Part shown: piece by piece, positions 23,854 through 32,964 of the stretch
Layout of the letters: each line of letters opens with the position of its first letter
Numbering within the stretch: the first letter of the stretch is position 1
Source: an uncultured Candidatus Saccharibacteria bacterium
Lineage (GTDB): Bacteria; Patescibacteriota; Saccharimonadia; Saccharimonadales; Saccharimonadaceae
DNA: 33,512 bases
Reading direction: 5' to 3'
Assembly: GCA_946406645.1 (NCBI GenBank)
Contig: CAMJLD010000004.1
Coordinates: forward strand, 1 to 33,512
The notes under the pieces: model-generated
What the model was told of the DNA's origin: nothing
Databases searched by the model: none
The model's input: only the letters and a program-made list of their open reading frames with translations
Translations under genes and position numbers: made by a program

Positions 23854-25126
23854 GTAGTTTCGCGAGTTTGGCGCGGAAGCTGCTATTTTCTGGTGCGCCA
23901 ACAAGCGTATCCATGCCAACACGGAGCAGGCCCATCGCAGTCACAAAAGTGTGATCAAGTTCGCGGTCGGTAATATTTTCAATACCTTCAATCGTATCTG
24001 GGTCAATCAGGTTTACAAGTGGACGACGAGCAAATGGCAATTCTTTGTACCAGTCGCCAGTTGCGAGCACGTCCTGAATTTCCGCAAGACCAGCGCCACC
24101 GCCGCAGAGCAAAATCTGTCCCGGCAAAGTTTCGACCTGATCAAATTCTTCGATTGCTAGTTCAACGCCGGATTGCCACACCTCAAGGTTGCGCTTAATG
24201 GCGGCCTGATATTTTTTGTGGAGTTCCGGTTTCATATTTGGCGATTCACTGAGGAGCTTTAGTTTCTCGGCATCCTCGAGGCTGAGGCCGAGACGCTGTG
24301 CAATCTGACGCGTGAAGCTACGTCCGCCGAGCGAGAACATCTTCGTGCCTTCAACGCCACCATCATCAACGATAGCGATGTCTGTTGTGCCGCCGCCAAT
24401 ATCCATCACGATACCAGAGAAATTTGATTCGACATCGTCGCCGAGACAAGCACGGCAAACTGCAAACGGCTCAACCGCGACCGTCACGAGATCAAGTTCG
24501 AGTTCATCGCAAACACGCTCAATTGCAGAAATATGAACAAGTGGCGCAAAGGCAGTATAAATCTGAACCACCACTTCCTTGCCCTTGAAGCCAATCGGGT
24601 TCGAGACTTTGTAGCCATCAATGCGGAGAGAAACGAGGGCGGAATTAATTAGGCGAACTTCGACGTCTTTGTTGTTCGTCTCGAGTGCAACCTCGCGACG
24701 AGCGCGCTCGCCAGCCTTCTGCTGGACCTGGCGGATGATTTTCTCCATCTCGGCATCAGTAATAGGCTTCGACGCATCTGCGCGACGATATTTAATCGAG
24801 GCAGTGTTGCCCTTGATAAGTTCGCCAGCAATGCCAACAACAACTTCATTTGCGCGCACGCCAGCCATCTCCTCGGCTTTCGCGAGAGCTTCTTCGCAAG
24901 TCTGCGCGACACCTTCAATGTCGGCGATTGCACCAGCGTACATATTAGTCGGGAGTTCATGAGCTTTGCCGACACCAACAATCTTGATCGAGCTCTTGCC
25001 CTTCTTTGCAATGAGGGCCTTCACATACTCGGTGCCGATATCTAGCGCCAAAAGATAATTAGCGGATTCTTTCGACTTTTTTTGATTCTCAGAAATAAGG
25101 TCTTTGCCACGAGATAAAATGCTCAT
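23843..25126 (-). CDS. FtsA/PilM-like actin-fold ATPase
   Basis: LLALDIGTEYVKALIAK; GIVMDIGGGTTDIAIVDDGGVEGTKMFSLGGRSFTRQIA; ILLCGGGAGLAEI; C-terminal amphipathic FRAKLAKLLKN. TATAAT 6 nt before the ATG. Confidence 0.88.
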   Translation of the reverse strand: MSILSRGKDLISENQKKSKESANYLLALDIGTEYVKALIAKKGKSSIKIVGVGKAHELPTNMYAGAIADIEGVAQTCEEALAKAEEMAGVRANEVVVGIAGELIKGNTASIKYRRADASKPITDAEMEKIIRQVQQKAGERARREVALETNNKDVEVRLINSALVSLRIDGYKVSNPIGFKGKEVVVQIYTAFAPLVHISAIERVCDELELDLVTVAVEPFAVCRACLGDDVESNFSGIVMDIGGGTTDIAIVDDGGVEGTKMFSLGGRSFTRQIAQRLGLSLEDAEKLKLLSESPNMKPELHKKYQAAIKRNLEVWQSGVELAIEEFDQVETLPGQILLCGGGAGLAEIQDVLATGDWYKELPFARRPLVNLIDPDTIEGIENITDRELDHTFVTAMGLLRVGMDTLVGAPENSSFRAKLAKLLKN

Positions 25127-25141
25127 GCTACTATTATAGCA

Positions 25142-26155
25142 CTATAAACTGGCAAGAGTCGCATCCGTTTCGCTGTCTAGGATGTCATAAATCTTGGCAA
25201 AAGTCGAATAAACATTCTTAAAAGACGCGAGGCGACTATTGTACGAATCAATCGCGTTATTTGCGCTGATGTAATTATAGAAGGTCGGGTAGTAATAATA
25301 ACCGTCAATCATCGACTGAACATAAACTCGCTCGGAGGCGAGATTGTCTGAAAGCGCCGTGACGAGATTGCTCAAACTTAGCTTCGTTAGGATGTTAGAA
25401 TAATGCGCTTCTGCGACCTTGTAGTTGAACGAATAATACTTCTGGTAGTGCTCAACCATGCGATCAGCCGCCTGCTTGGCCTCGACGCTAAGCATGTCGC
25501 GGTCGGCCAATGCAGTCGGGCGATTGTATCCGCTGAGCGCGATGATATATTCGCTACCAATACGCGCATAAGCCTCGGTGCAATACTGCGCATTCGAATA
25601 AACTCTAAGACTGTCCGCAAGGCTCGGAACCTCATTAGCGATCGTGCTCGCATCCCAGCAAGCCATTGCCTTTTCGGCAATTCCCAAGCGGTCATATACG
25701 GCGTGGAGCATTTCATGGAGGGCTGTCGTGCTGCGATCGGCGGCAAAATCATAATGATAGCCGTTTTCATCTAGCGTCAAAACGCCGGAATTATAGATGG
25801 CGATATGCTCCGTCTTTTCCTTGTCTTTGTCCTGATAATAGCAACCAAGAGTATAGGTAGTATCTCCGTCGCTGCCGCAACGAAGATTAAACTGGGCACT
25901 CGTTTGAAGCTGGGGATGAGTGGCATAAAAAATCGATTTGCCCTTGCGCGTTAGTTGGAGTTCATTTGCAATATTTTCGATACTCGCGGAAGGCTTAAAA
26001 CCGCGCGCCTTTGCCTCGTCGGCGAGCATTTGCCAGTCAGTGCAGGCGCCTACAAGAGCACCAAGCACAGCCAAAGTAAGACCGAGGATCGGAAGAAGAG
26101 TAGTCCAAATTTTGCCCTTGGTCGTGAGACCAGGGATAATTGCGCGTTTTTTCAT
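25142..26155 (-). CDS. Secreted or lipid-anchored protein with HExxH metallopeptidase-like motif
   Basis: Signal MKKRAIIPGLTTKGKIWTTLLPILGLTLAVLGALVGAC with lipobox-like VGAC; TTALHEMLHAVYDRLG; downstream EAYARIGSEY. Start codon choice within the ORF is uncertain. Confidence 0.75.
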   Translation of the reverse strand: MKKRAIIPGLTTKGKIWTTLLPILGLTLAVLGALVGACTDWQMLADEAKARGFKPSASIENIANELQLTRKGKSIFYATHPQLQTSAQFNLRCGSDGDTTYTLGCYYQDKDKEKTEHIAIYNSGVLTLDENGYHYDFAADRSTTALHEMLHAVYDRLGIAEKAMACWDASTIANEVPSLADSLRVYSNAQYCTEAYARIGSEYIIALSGYNRPTALADRDMLSVEAKQAADRMVEHYQKYYSFNYKVAEAHYSNILTKLSLSNLVTALSDNLASERVYVQSMIDGYYYYPTFYNYISANNAIDSYNSRLASFKNVYSTFAKIYDILDSETDATLASL

Positions 26156-26242
26156 AACTCCCACTTAGACGAGGAGAAAGCGCTCCACTACTTTCCGACC
26201 TCTTTAAACAATAGTTTTCGGCTATGTTTGTGTAACACCTAT

Positions 26243-26271
26243 ATTATATCACACTTTCGTCAAAAAGTAAA
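26243..26271 (-). promoter_or_regulatory. Promoter of the HExxH protein gene
   Basis: Minus strand TTTACT - 17 bp - TATAAT with extended TGTGA. Confidence 0.7.
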
Positions 26272-26304
26272 GTGTTTTAGGCTATTTTGTGGGAGTAGTC
26301 AATA

Positions 26305-27018
26305 TTAGGCTTCGTCGACTTCTTCTGGGAGCTCTTCTGGCTCTTCGACTTTTTCGTCAGATTTCATCGTCTTGACGATCTGTTTGCCGTCTTTAATGGT
26401 ATCTTTGAGGGTCTTCGCATTTAGACAAGAAATGACCTCGATAAGACCGGCGACAGAGGTAATAATACCCATTACGAGGTAGCTGCCGATACCAATCGAT
26501 TCAGAGGCAATAAGGAAGTAAATACCCCAACCGAGCTCAAATAGAGTCAGGACGAGCATAAATTTCCAGCGAAAATCCTTGTTGTCGCGCCCCTTGAAGG
26601 CACGGATGGCGCCCATAATACCGTTGAAGGTAGTGAAACCGCCTGCCATGAGATTGAGAATGCGGTTCGTGAGGCTCTCGTTCATGAGAAGATAGACGCC
26701 AAGCGCTGCGATTATCAGATAAAGTACGGTTTCGAGCATGAGAAGGAAGAAGTCTCGACGCCACCCGCCGCGATCATCGGCATTATTCGGACGATCGATC
26801 ACGCATTTCGAATAGCCGAGGCGGAAGAAGCCCCAAAACGAGAATACGGCGCCCGCCAAGAGAATCATGAGCGGCAGGGATTTCGTATCGTTGCCATTTC
26901 CCTGGATGGCCGCAAAAGTCATCATAAGACCAGGGATGAGCATCATAAGCGATGCTGCAAGTTTGTTTTTTAGAAAGATATTATAGGCCTTGAGGCCGCG
27001 CTTGACGAGCTTGTTCAT
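26305..27018 (-). CDS. Polytopic membrane protein, HdeD/DUF308-like
   Basis: Six or so TM segments with GGFTTFNGIMGAIRAFKGR and IITSVAGLIEVISCLNAK; acidic C-terminal tail. Confidence 0.7.
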   Translation of the reverse strand: MNKLVKRGLKAYNIFLKNKLAASLMMLIPGLMMTFAAIQGNGNDTKSLPLMILLAGAVFSFWGFFRLGYSKCVIDRPNNADDRGGWRRDFFLLMLETVLYLIIAALGVYLLMNESLTNRILNLMAGGFTTFNGIMGAIRAFKGRDNKDFRWKFMLVLTLFELGWGIYFLIASESIGIGSYLVMGIITSVAGLIEVISCLNAKTLKDTIKDGKQIVKTMKSDEKVEEPEELPEEVDEA

Positions 27019-27036
27019 ACTCTAATCGTAGCACAT

Positions 27037-27543
27037 TTAGAGCTCGTAGATAAATCCCGCTTCTGGGTATTTATGGCCGTTGAGATCGAATTCTTTGTCG
27101 CGGTCAGCGAGCTTGCCGCCCATCGCTTCATAAAAGGCGCGGGATGGATGATTATCTCTGAGGCACCAGAGAATCATGCGCTTTTTGCCCTGTTTTCTGA
27201 ACTCGTCTTTTACATAGTTCATCAGGGCTTTACCGATGCCCTGGCGTTTACAGTCTGGCTTTACATAGAGCGCCGTTAGCTCACAGTCGACATCAAAATC
27301 TGGCGAAAACGAATTGTTATCGATGTAGCGACAGAAACCAACAATCTCGCCGTCGTTTTCGGCGACAATAAAACCGTTGCTTTGGTAATTGCTAGTATGG
27401 CGTGCAATGCGCTCGGCGCGACTATTCTTTACTTTCTCGAGGTCTTCATCGCTAATAATGCCTTTGTAGGCAGTGAGCCACCCGCCAATTTGAATATCCG
27501 TGACGGCTGGGATGTCTTCCACTCTGACGTTACGGATTATCAT
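27037..27543 (-). CDS. GNAT-family N-acetyltransferase
   Basis: IRNVRVEDIPAVTDIQIGGWLTAYKGIISDE...ELTALYVKPDCKRQGIGKALMNYVKDEFRKQGKKRMILWCLRDNHPSRAFYEAMGGK. Confidence 0.95.
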   Translation of the reverse strand: MIIRNVRVEDIPAVTDIQIGGWLTAYKGIISDEDLEKVKNSRAERIARHTSNYQSNGFIVAENDGEIVGFCRYIDNNSFSPDFDVDCELTALYVKPDCKRQGIGKALMNYVKDEFRKQGKKRMILWCLRDNHPSRAFYEAMGGKLADRDKEFDLNGHKYPEAGFIYEL

Positions 27544-27545
27544 AC

Positions 27546-29420
27546 TTACTCCAAGATTGCCTTGATACGGCGAATGCCGGCAGCGGAGGCCTCTTCTTTC
27601 TTGATGACGAAGTGGCCAAGAACGCCAGTATGCTCGACGTGAGGGCCGCCACAGACTTCGCGGGAAGTCGGCTTATCCCAGTCGCCAATCGTGTAGACTG
27701 TGAGTTTCTCTGGGTATTTGTCCCAGAAGCTACCGTGCGCTTTCAAAGTGTCGCGCGCGTAAGCCTTGTCGTATTCGTCATGGACGACTGGCAAGTCTGC
27801 CTTGATCCATTCATTGACCTGGTCTTCGAGCTTCTGGAGCTCATCTTTTTCGAGTTTATGATCACAGTTAAAGTCGAGACGCATGCGCTCGGCGGTAATG
27901 TTACTACCCTTCTGGCAGATATCTGCGGAAATAAGCTGCTGTAAAGCGGCAAGTAGGAGGTGGGTTGCGGTGTGATACTTGGTCGACATTTCACCATGGT
28001 CTTCGAGACCGCCCTTGAACATGCCCTTCGAGGCAGTCTTACTGCGTTCGCGCTGTTCGTTAAGCGCGGCGTCAAATTCCTTTTGCCAGTCAGCGCTAAG
28101 TGCAATACCCTCACGCTTTGCTTCCTCGACAGAGAGTTCGAGTGGGAAGCCATAAGTGTCCTGAAGCATAAAGAGTTCTTTACCGGTGAGACCCTGGTCC
28201 TTGAGGCGGCCAAGCTCCTTCATGCCGCGGCGAATCGTGTGGCGGAAAGCCTGCTCTTCTTTGCTCAAAACATCGAGTACTTCGTCGCGGTTGGTCAAAA
28301 TGCTATCTGGAAGATCCTTGTAATTGTCGGCAATCATTGGCAGAATGCCGGCGAGGAAGTTATCTTCGATGCCAAGATTCAAAGCCTTCAAAATGGCACG
28401 GCGAATGAGGCGGCGAAGTGCGTAGCCCTGCTGCTTGTTGCTAGGCTTGAGACCTTGCGCGGTCAAGAGATAAGCGCCGCGGAGATGGTCCGCGATGATG
28501 CGCATTTCGCTAGTATAATCTTCGTATTTCTTGCCGGAAAGCTCGACGATGCGATCGACGATTGGCTTCAAAAGCGAGATTTCGAATACGTCATAAGAAT
28601 TGATTGCAGCGGCCGTGATGCGCTCGAGACCAGCGCCGAAGTCAACGTTCTTGTGCTCGAGTTCCTCGAAAGTGCCGTCTTCTTTGCGGCGGTACTGCAT
28701 AAAGACCTGGTTGCCAATTTCCATGAAACGAGCGCCATCAGATGCTGGGTGGCTCTGACCATACTTCTCGACATCCTGCTTGTCTTCGCCGAAGTCATAG
28801 AAGACCTCGGAGTCTGGGCCGCATGGGTCGCCGATTGGCGTAGATTCGATGCCGCCGCCGCGGGACCACCAGTTTTCCTTGTCGTTGTAGAAGAAGATGC
28901 GTTCACCCTCGCGGACGCCGCGTTTGTCGCCGTTCTCGGCAGTATTAATTTCAACAATCTTCGCGTCGATGCCGGCTTCTTTGAAGACCTGCTGCCAGAT
29001 ATGAGCCGCCTCGTCGTCGCGCGGAATGCCGTATTTTTCGTTACCAATGAAGCAAGTGACATAGAGCTTGGATGGATCAACGCCGACTTCCTGGGTCAGG
29101 AAGGTGAAGAAATTGCGAATCTGCTCTTCCTTGAAGTAATCGCCGAGAGACCAGTTGCCAAGCATTTCGAAAACCGTCGTGTGGCGTGGGTCGCCGACAT
29201 CCTCGATGTCCTGCAAGCGGAGACATGGCTGGGAGTCAGTCAGGCGAGTGCCATCTTTGTGCGGTTTTCCCAAAAGATATGGGAGAAGCGGCTGCATACC
29301 GGAGCCAGTAAATAAGGTCGTTGGATCGTTTTCGAGCACAAGTGGCGCTGGCGCAATTTGCACGTGGCCTTTGCTCTTCATAAATTCTAGATATTTTTGA
29401 CGGATTTCGCTTGCATTCAT
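27546..29420 (-). CDS. alaS: Alanyl-tRNA synthetase lacking the C-Ala domain
   Basis: MNASEIRQKYLEFMKSKGHVQIAPAPLVLENDPTTLFTGSGMQPLLPYLLGK...TVFEMLGNWSLGDYFKEE...VDFGAGLERI...HTATHLLLAALQQ...CGGPHVEHTG...AAGIRRIKAILE then stop. ATG 29420 follows TAAAAT by 8 nt. Confidence 0.95.
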   Translation of the reverse strand: MNASEIRQKYLEFMKSKGHVQIAPAPLVLENDPTTLFTGSGMQPLLPYLLGKPHKDGTRLTDSQPCLRLQDIEDVGDPRHTTVFEMLGNWSLGDYFKEEQIRNFFTFLTQEVGVDPSKLYVTCFIGNEKYGIPRDDEAAHIWQQVFKEAGIDAKIVEINTAENGDKRGVREGERIFFYNDKENWWSRGGGIESTPIGDPCGPDSEVFYDFGEDKQDVEKYGQSHPASDGARFMEIGNQVFMQYRRKEDGTFEELEHKNVDFGAGLERITAAAINSYDVFEISLLKPIVDRIVELSGKKYEDYTSEMRIIADHLRGAYLLTAQGLKPSNKQQGYALRRLIRRAILKALNLGIEDNFLAGILPMIADNYKDLPDSILTNRDEVLDVLSKEEQAFRHTIRRGMKELGRLKDQGLTGKELFMLQDTYGFPLELSVEEAKREGIALSADWQKEFDAALNEQRERSKTASKGMFKGGLEDHGEMSTKYHTATHLLLAALQQLISADICQKGSNITAERMRLDFNCDHKLEKDELQKLEDQVNEWIKADLPVVHDEYDKAYARDTLKAHGSFWDKYPEKLTVYTIGDWDKPTSREVCGGPHVEHTGVLGHFVIKKEEASAAGIRRIKAILE

Positions 29421-29475
29421 AAGGATATATTTTACCATATTTAGATAATTTTCGAAATCATTGTATAATATTTTT

Positions 29476-30210
29476 ATGATAATTTTCTCTGATTTTGACG
29501 GAACGCTCTTCTTCCGCCACGACGAAGAAAAAACGCGCCGGAACATTGAGGCGCTCAAAAGATGGAAGGCGAGGGGCAATCAGTTTTGCATAATAACTGG
29601 GCGTGGCTACGCTTCCTTGCTGAGACAAATGCCAGAGATTGCAGACCTTTGCGATTACTATATTCTCAATAATGGATCCGTCGTGCTGGACGAAAATGGC
29701 AACCTTCTGACTAGCTTTCCTTTCGAACCAGAAATCGTCTCAAAACTCGAGAAATATGCGGGAACTCTCGCAGAAAAACCGGTGCTTTTCTACTTTACGC
29801 CAAATTATGAAGGTTTCGAGCCAACTAGGAGCGGCACCACGATGGTGCGCTTCTGGTTCAAGGATGCGAGCTTATGCGCGGGCGTCGCGAAACAGATTAC
29901 TGAGCTATTTGGCACACCTGCGTTCGTACAGGCCAACGCGGTATCAGACCGCAAAGAACTCGTCGACAGGACTGGCTTCGTCGAAATTATTTCTAGCAAT
30001 TCCGACAAGAGTGCCGCTATTCATTCCCTAGAGGAGCTAGGCTACGTCAGCCGATCAGACATTATTACCGTTGGCGACGGGCTAAATGACCGTCTAATGG
30101 TGGCCGACTACAACGGATTTGCGATTGAGGACTCCGAGCTTTCGGCTGCAACCCCCGAGCTCAGGACGATCTCTTCTATAGCCGCCATCGTCGACGAGAC
30201 AAATCGGTAA
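29476..30210 (+). CDS. HAD-superfamily (Cof-type) hydrolase
   Basis: MIIFSDFDGTLFF...FCIITGRGYASLL...YYILNNGSVVLDENG...KSAAIHSLEELGY...ITVGDGLNDRLMV. ATG 29476 follows TATAAT (29464-29469) by 6 nt. Confidence 0.9.
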   Translation: MIIFSDFDGTLFFRHDEEKTRRNIEALKRWKARGNQFCIITGRGYASLLRQMPEIADLCDYYILNNGSVVLDENGNLLTSFPFEPEIVSKLEKYAGTLAEKPVLFYFTPNYEGFEPTRSGTTMVRFWFKDASLCAGVAKQITELFGTPAFVQANAVSDRKELVDRTGFVEIISSNSDKSAAIHSLEELGYVSRSDIITVGDGLNDRLMVADYNGFAIEDSELSAATPELRTISSIAAIVDETNR

Positions 30211-30231
30211 TTTTATTGTATAATATATAAA

Positions 30232-31257
30232 ATGAAAGTCTTCTTAGGCATGTCTGGTGGCGTCGACTCGGCCGTCTCGGCCTATCTTTTGCAGCAGCAA
30301 GGCTACGAGGTTATCGGTGTCTACATGAAGAACTGGTCTAAAAATCTCCCTGGCATGAAGTGTCCGTGGGCCGAAGATCTCGCCGACGCCAAGCGCGTCG
30401 CCGTGAAGCTCGGCATTGATTTTCGCGTCTTCGATTTCGAAAAAGAATACAAACAAAAAGTCGTCGACTATATGCTCGAGGAATACCAAAAAGGCAACAC
30501 GCCAAATCCTGACATTATGTGCAACCAGGAGATTAAATTCAAACTCTTTGCCGAAACCGCTTTTGAGCAAGGCGCAGACCGAATTGCGACTGGCCACTAC
30601 GCGCAGGTGGATGGCAATAAACTATTAAGGGCTGTCGACGAGAATAAAGACCAAACTTATTTCCTTTACCGCATAACCGAAGATGCTATTTCGAAGACTA
30701 TTTTCCCTGTTGGCGGCATGATGAAGACCGAAGTCAAGGCGCTCGCCGAGAAACTCGGGCTTTCCGTTGCGCACAAAAAAGAATCGATGGGCGTCTGCTT
30801 TGTCGGCGAAGCGAATATGCGCGATTTCCTTTCTGAATTTATCGAAACGAAGCCGGGCGAAATCCGCGAGCTCGAAACCGACAAGGTTCTAGGCACGCAT
30901 GATGGTGCCATTTTCTATACACTCGGTCAGCGCCACGGCCTAAACCTAAAAGACGGCCTTCCATACTATGTCGTAAGGAAGAATATGAAAACGAATACCA
31001 TTTTCGTTTCTCGTAATCTCAAGGCTCTTTCGCTCTGGAAAAAAGAAATCGAGCTAAAAGACGTCGTGCTTCGCGGCGGCGACGATGGGTGCGATATTGA
31101 AGCCCGCATTCGCCATCGCGCTCCGCTCGTGAAGGCCGATTATGACGCAAAAACTCACAAATTGACGTTTGCCGAAGAACAAAAATCGCTCACCCCTGGA
31201 CAATCCGTGGTATTTTATCGCGAAAATGTCTGTCTTGGCGGCGGCATTATATGCTAA
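30232..31257 (+). CDS. mnmA: tRNA-specific 2-thiouridylase MnmA
   Basis: MKVFLGMSGGVDSAVSAYLLQQQGYEVIGVYMKNW...PNPDIMCNQEIKF...ATGHYAQ...KESMGVCFVGE...HDGAIFYTLGQRHGL. Confidence 0.97.
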   Translation: MKVFLGMSGGVDSAVSAYLLQQQGYEVIGVYMKNWSKNLPGMKCPWAEDLADAKRVAVKLGIDFRVFDFEKEYKQKVVDYMLEEYQKGNTPNPDIMCNQEIKFKLFAETAFEQGADRIATGHYAQVDGNKLLRAVDENKDQTYFLYRITEDAISKTIFPVGGMMKTEVKALAEKLGLSVAHKKESMGVCFVGEANMRDFLSEFIETKPGEIRELETDKVLGTHDGAIFYTLGQRHGLNLKDGLPYYVVRKNMKTNTIFVSRNLKALSLWKKEIELKDVVLRGGDDGCDIEARIRHRAPLVKADYDAKTHKLTFAEEQKSLTPGQSVVFYRENVCLGGGIIC

Positions 31258-31288
31258 AATATACATAAGTAATTTAGCGGAGGTGGAC

Positions 31289-31948
31289 GTGTTTTATCCT
31301 AGCCGTCAGGCTTTAGGAGATCAGTTGGCTACGAAATTAAGTCAGTACAAAGACACTGACACAATTATTTTCTGTCTCAAGAAAAGCTCACTGCTTTCCT
31401 GTATTGAGCTTGCAGCACACCTTCACGCCTACATCTATGTCTTGCAGTACGCTGAGGTGCCAGACCCATTCGACATTACACGTAGCCTCGGCGCCGTCAC
31501 CGAAAAAGGTGAGTTCGTGGTGAATCCAGACATTAGTCGTGGCGAATATGAATATATCGCGAGCGACTTCATGAGTATCATCGAGGAACGCAAACGCGAA
31601 GCCTTCTCTGAAATTAACGGCGAGCGCAACCCAAACCCAACTTTCGATCTCGCCGCGTTCAATAACCGCAACGTTTTGCTTTTTGCCGATATCCTACAGA
31701 CCTCATTCCAAATTCAGGTCGCTCTCAACATCCTAAAAGCATATTCCCCTGCAATTATTACTGGCGCCGTCGGAAATATTTCCAGCCAAGTTTCCGACAA
31801 GTTCCTGATTGATACCGATGGCTGTACCTACATGGATATCTTGCAAAATAATTTCTTCGACGATTCGCATTACTTCGATCAGCCGGACAATTATACCGAG
31901 GACGACAAAATTAATATGGCAAATAATATAAGTTTGTATTGGGCTTAA
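31289..31948 (+). CDS. Phosphoribosyltransferase-fold-like protein, degenerate active site
   Basis: GTG start with SD GGAGGT; FYPSRQALGDQLATKLSQY; VLLFADILQTSFQIQVALNILKAYSP in place of the usual DD(x)xxTG loop. Confidence 0.65.
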   Translation: MFYPSRQALGDQLATKLSQYKDTDTIIFCLKKSSLLSCIELAAHLHAYIYVLQYAEVPDPFDITRSLGAVTEKGEFVVNPDISRGEYEYIASDFMSIIEERKREAFSEINGERNPNPTFDLAAFNNRNVLLFADILQTSFQIQVALNILKAYSPAIITGAVGNISSQVSDKFLIDTDGCTYMDILQNNFFDDSHYFDQPDNYTEDDKINMANNISLYWA

Positions 31949-31962
31949 AGAGAGGAGAAAAA

Positions 31963-32961
31963 ATGGACCAAAACAACAGATTAACCGAAAGTGAGCTCGC
32001 CGACGCATCGCGCATTATCGGCAAGCTAGAAGTCGCCTACAGCAAGAAGGTCGTAGGTCAGCAAGAGCTTTGCCTTGCGATGCAAGTTGCATTGATTGCG
32101 GGCGGCCACGTATTGCTCGAGTCTCTGCCGGGTCTCGCAAAAACTTTGGCAGCAAAGACAATTGCCGAAGCGTCAAACGGTACTTTTAGCCGCATCCAGT
32201 GTACGCCGGATTTGCTCCCAAGCGATATTATTGGTACACAGATTTATAACTACAACAGTGGCAACTTCGAAACAAAGATTGGCCCAGTGCACGCGAATTT
32301 CGTACTCCTCGACGAAATCAACCGCTCTAGTGCCAAGACTCAGTCCGCTATGCTCGAAGCAATGCAGGAACGCCAGGTTTCTGTTGGTGGCGTCGTCTAC
32401 AAGATGCCAGAACCATTCGTCGTGCTCGCTACGCAGAACCCAATCGAACAGGAAGGTACCTATGAGCTTCCAGAAGCTCAGCTCGACCGCTTCCTCCTAA
32501 AGGAAGTCATCAACTATCCAAGCCGTGACGAAGAAATGCAGATTTTGAATTACAGCCTCGCCGGCTTTACTACTACCGCTCTCAGCGATACCGAGCGCCT
32601 CACGACCGATGCTATCAAGCAGCTCCAAGCTTATGCGAAGCGCGTCGTCGTTGATGATTCGATCAAGAATTATATCGTTAATATCGTAACAGCAACCCGC
32701 AACCCACGCGCAGTGATTGATAGCAACCTTGCACGCTACGTCGAATACGGCGTCAGCCCGCGCGGTAGCATCGCTCTTCTCCAGGTCGCACAGGCACTCG
32801 CCCTCATTGATGGCCGCGCCTATGTCACGCCAGATGACGTGAAGCGCCTCCGCCACGCCGCACTTCGCCACCGCATTATTCTCAACTTCGAAGCAGCTGC
32901 TGACGACGTTCATACTGAGGCTATCATTGACGCAATCTTTAATAGGATTCAGACTCCATAA
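31963..32961 (+). CDS. MoxR-family AAA+ ATPase
   Basis: KKVVGQQELCLAMQVALIAGGHVLLESLPGLAKTLAAKTIAEA...RIQCTPDLLPSDIIGTQIYN...FVLLDEINRSSAKTQSAMLEAMQERQV...ATQNPIEQEGTYELPEAQLDRF. SD AGAGGAG. Confidence 0.96.
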   Translation: MDQNNRLTESELADASRIIGKLEVAYSKKVVGQQELCLAMQVALIAGGHVLLESLPGLAKTLAAKTIAEASNGTFSRIQCTPDLLPSDIIGTQIYNYNSGNFETKIGPVHANFVLLDEINRSSAKTQSAMLEAMQERQVSVGGVVYKMPEPFVVLATQNPIEQEGTYELPEAQLDRFLLKEVINYPSRDEEMQILNYSLAGFTTTALSDTERLTTDAIKQLQAYAKRVVVDDSIKNYIVNIVTATRNPRAVIDSNLARYVEYGVSPRGSIALLQVAQALALIDGRAYVTPDDVKRLRHAALRHRIILNFEAAADDVHTEAIIDAIFNRIQTP

Positions 32962-32964
32962 CAA

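Noticed and set aside
27960-29315. 451-aa plus-strand ORF opposite alaS
   Set aside because: Fully antisense to a clearly conserved alaS; codon-bias artefact, no recognisable domain.
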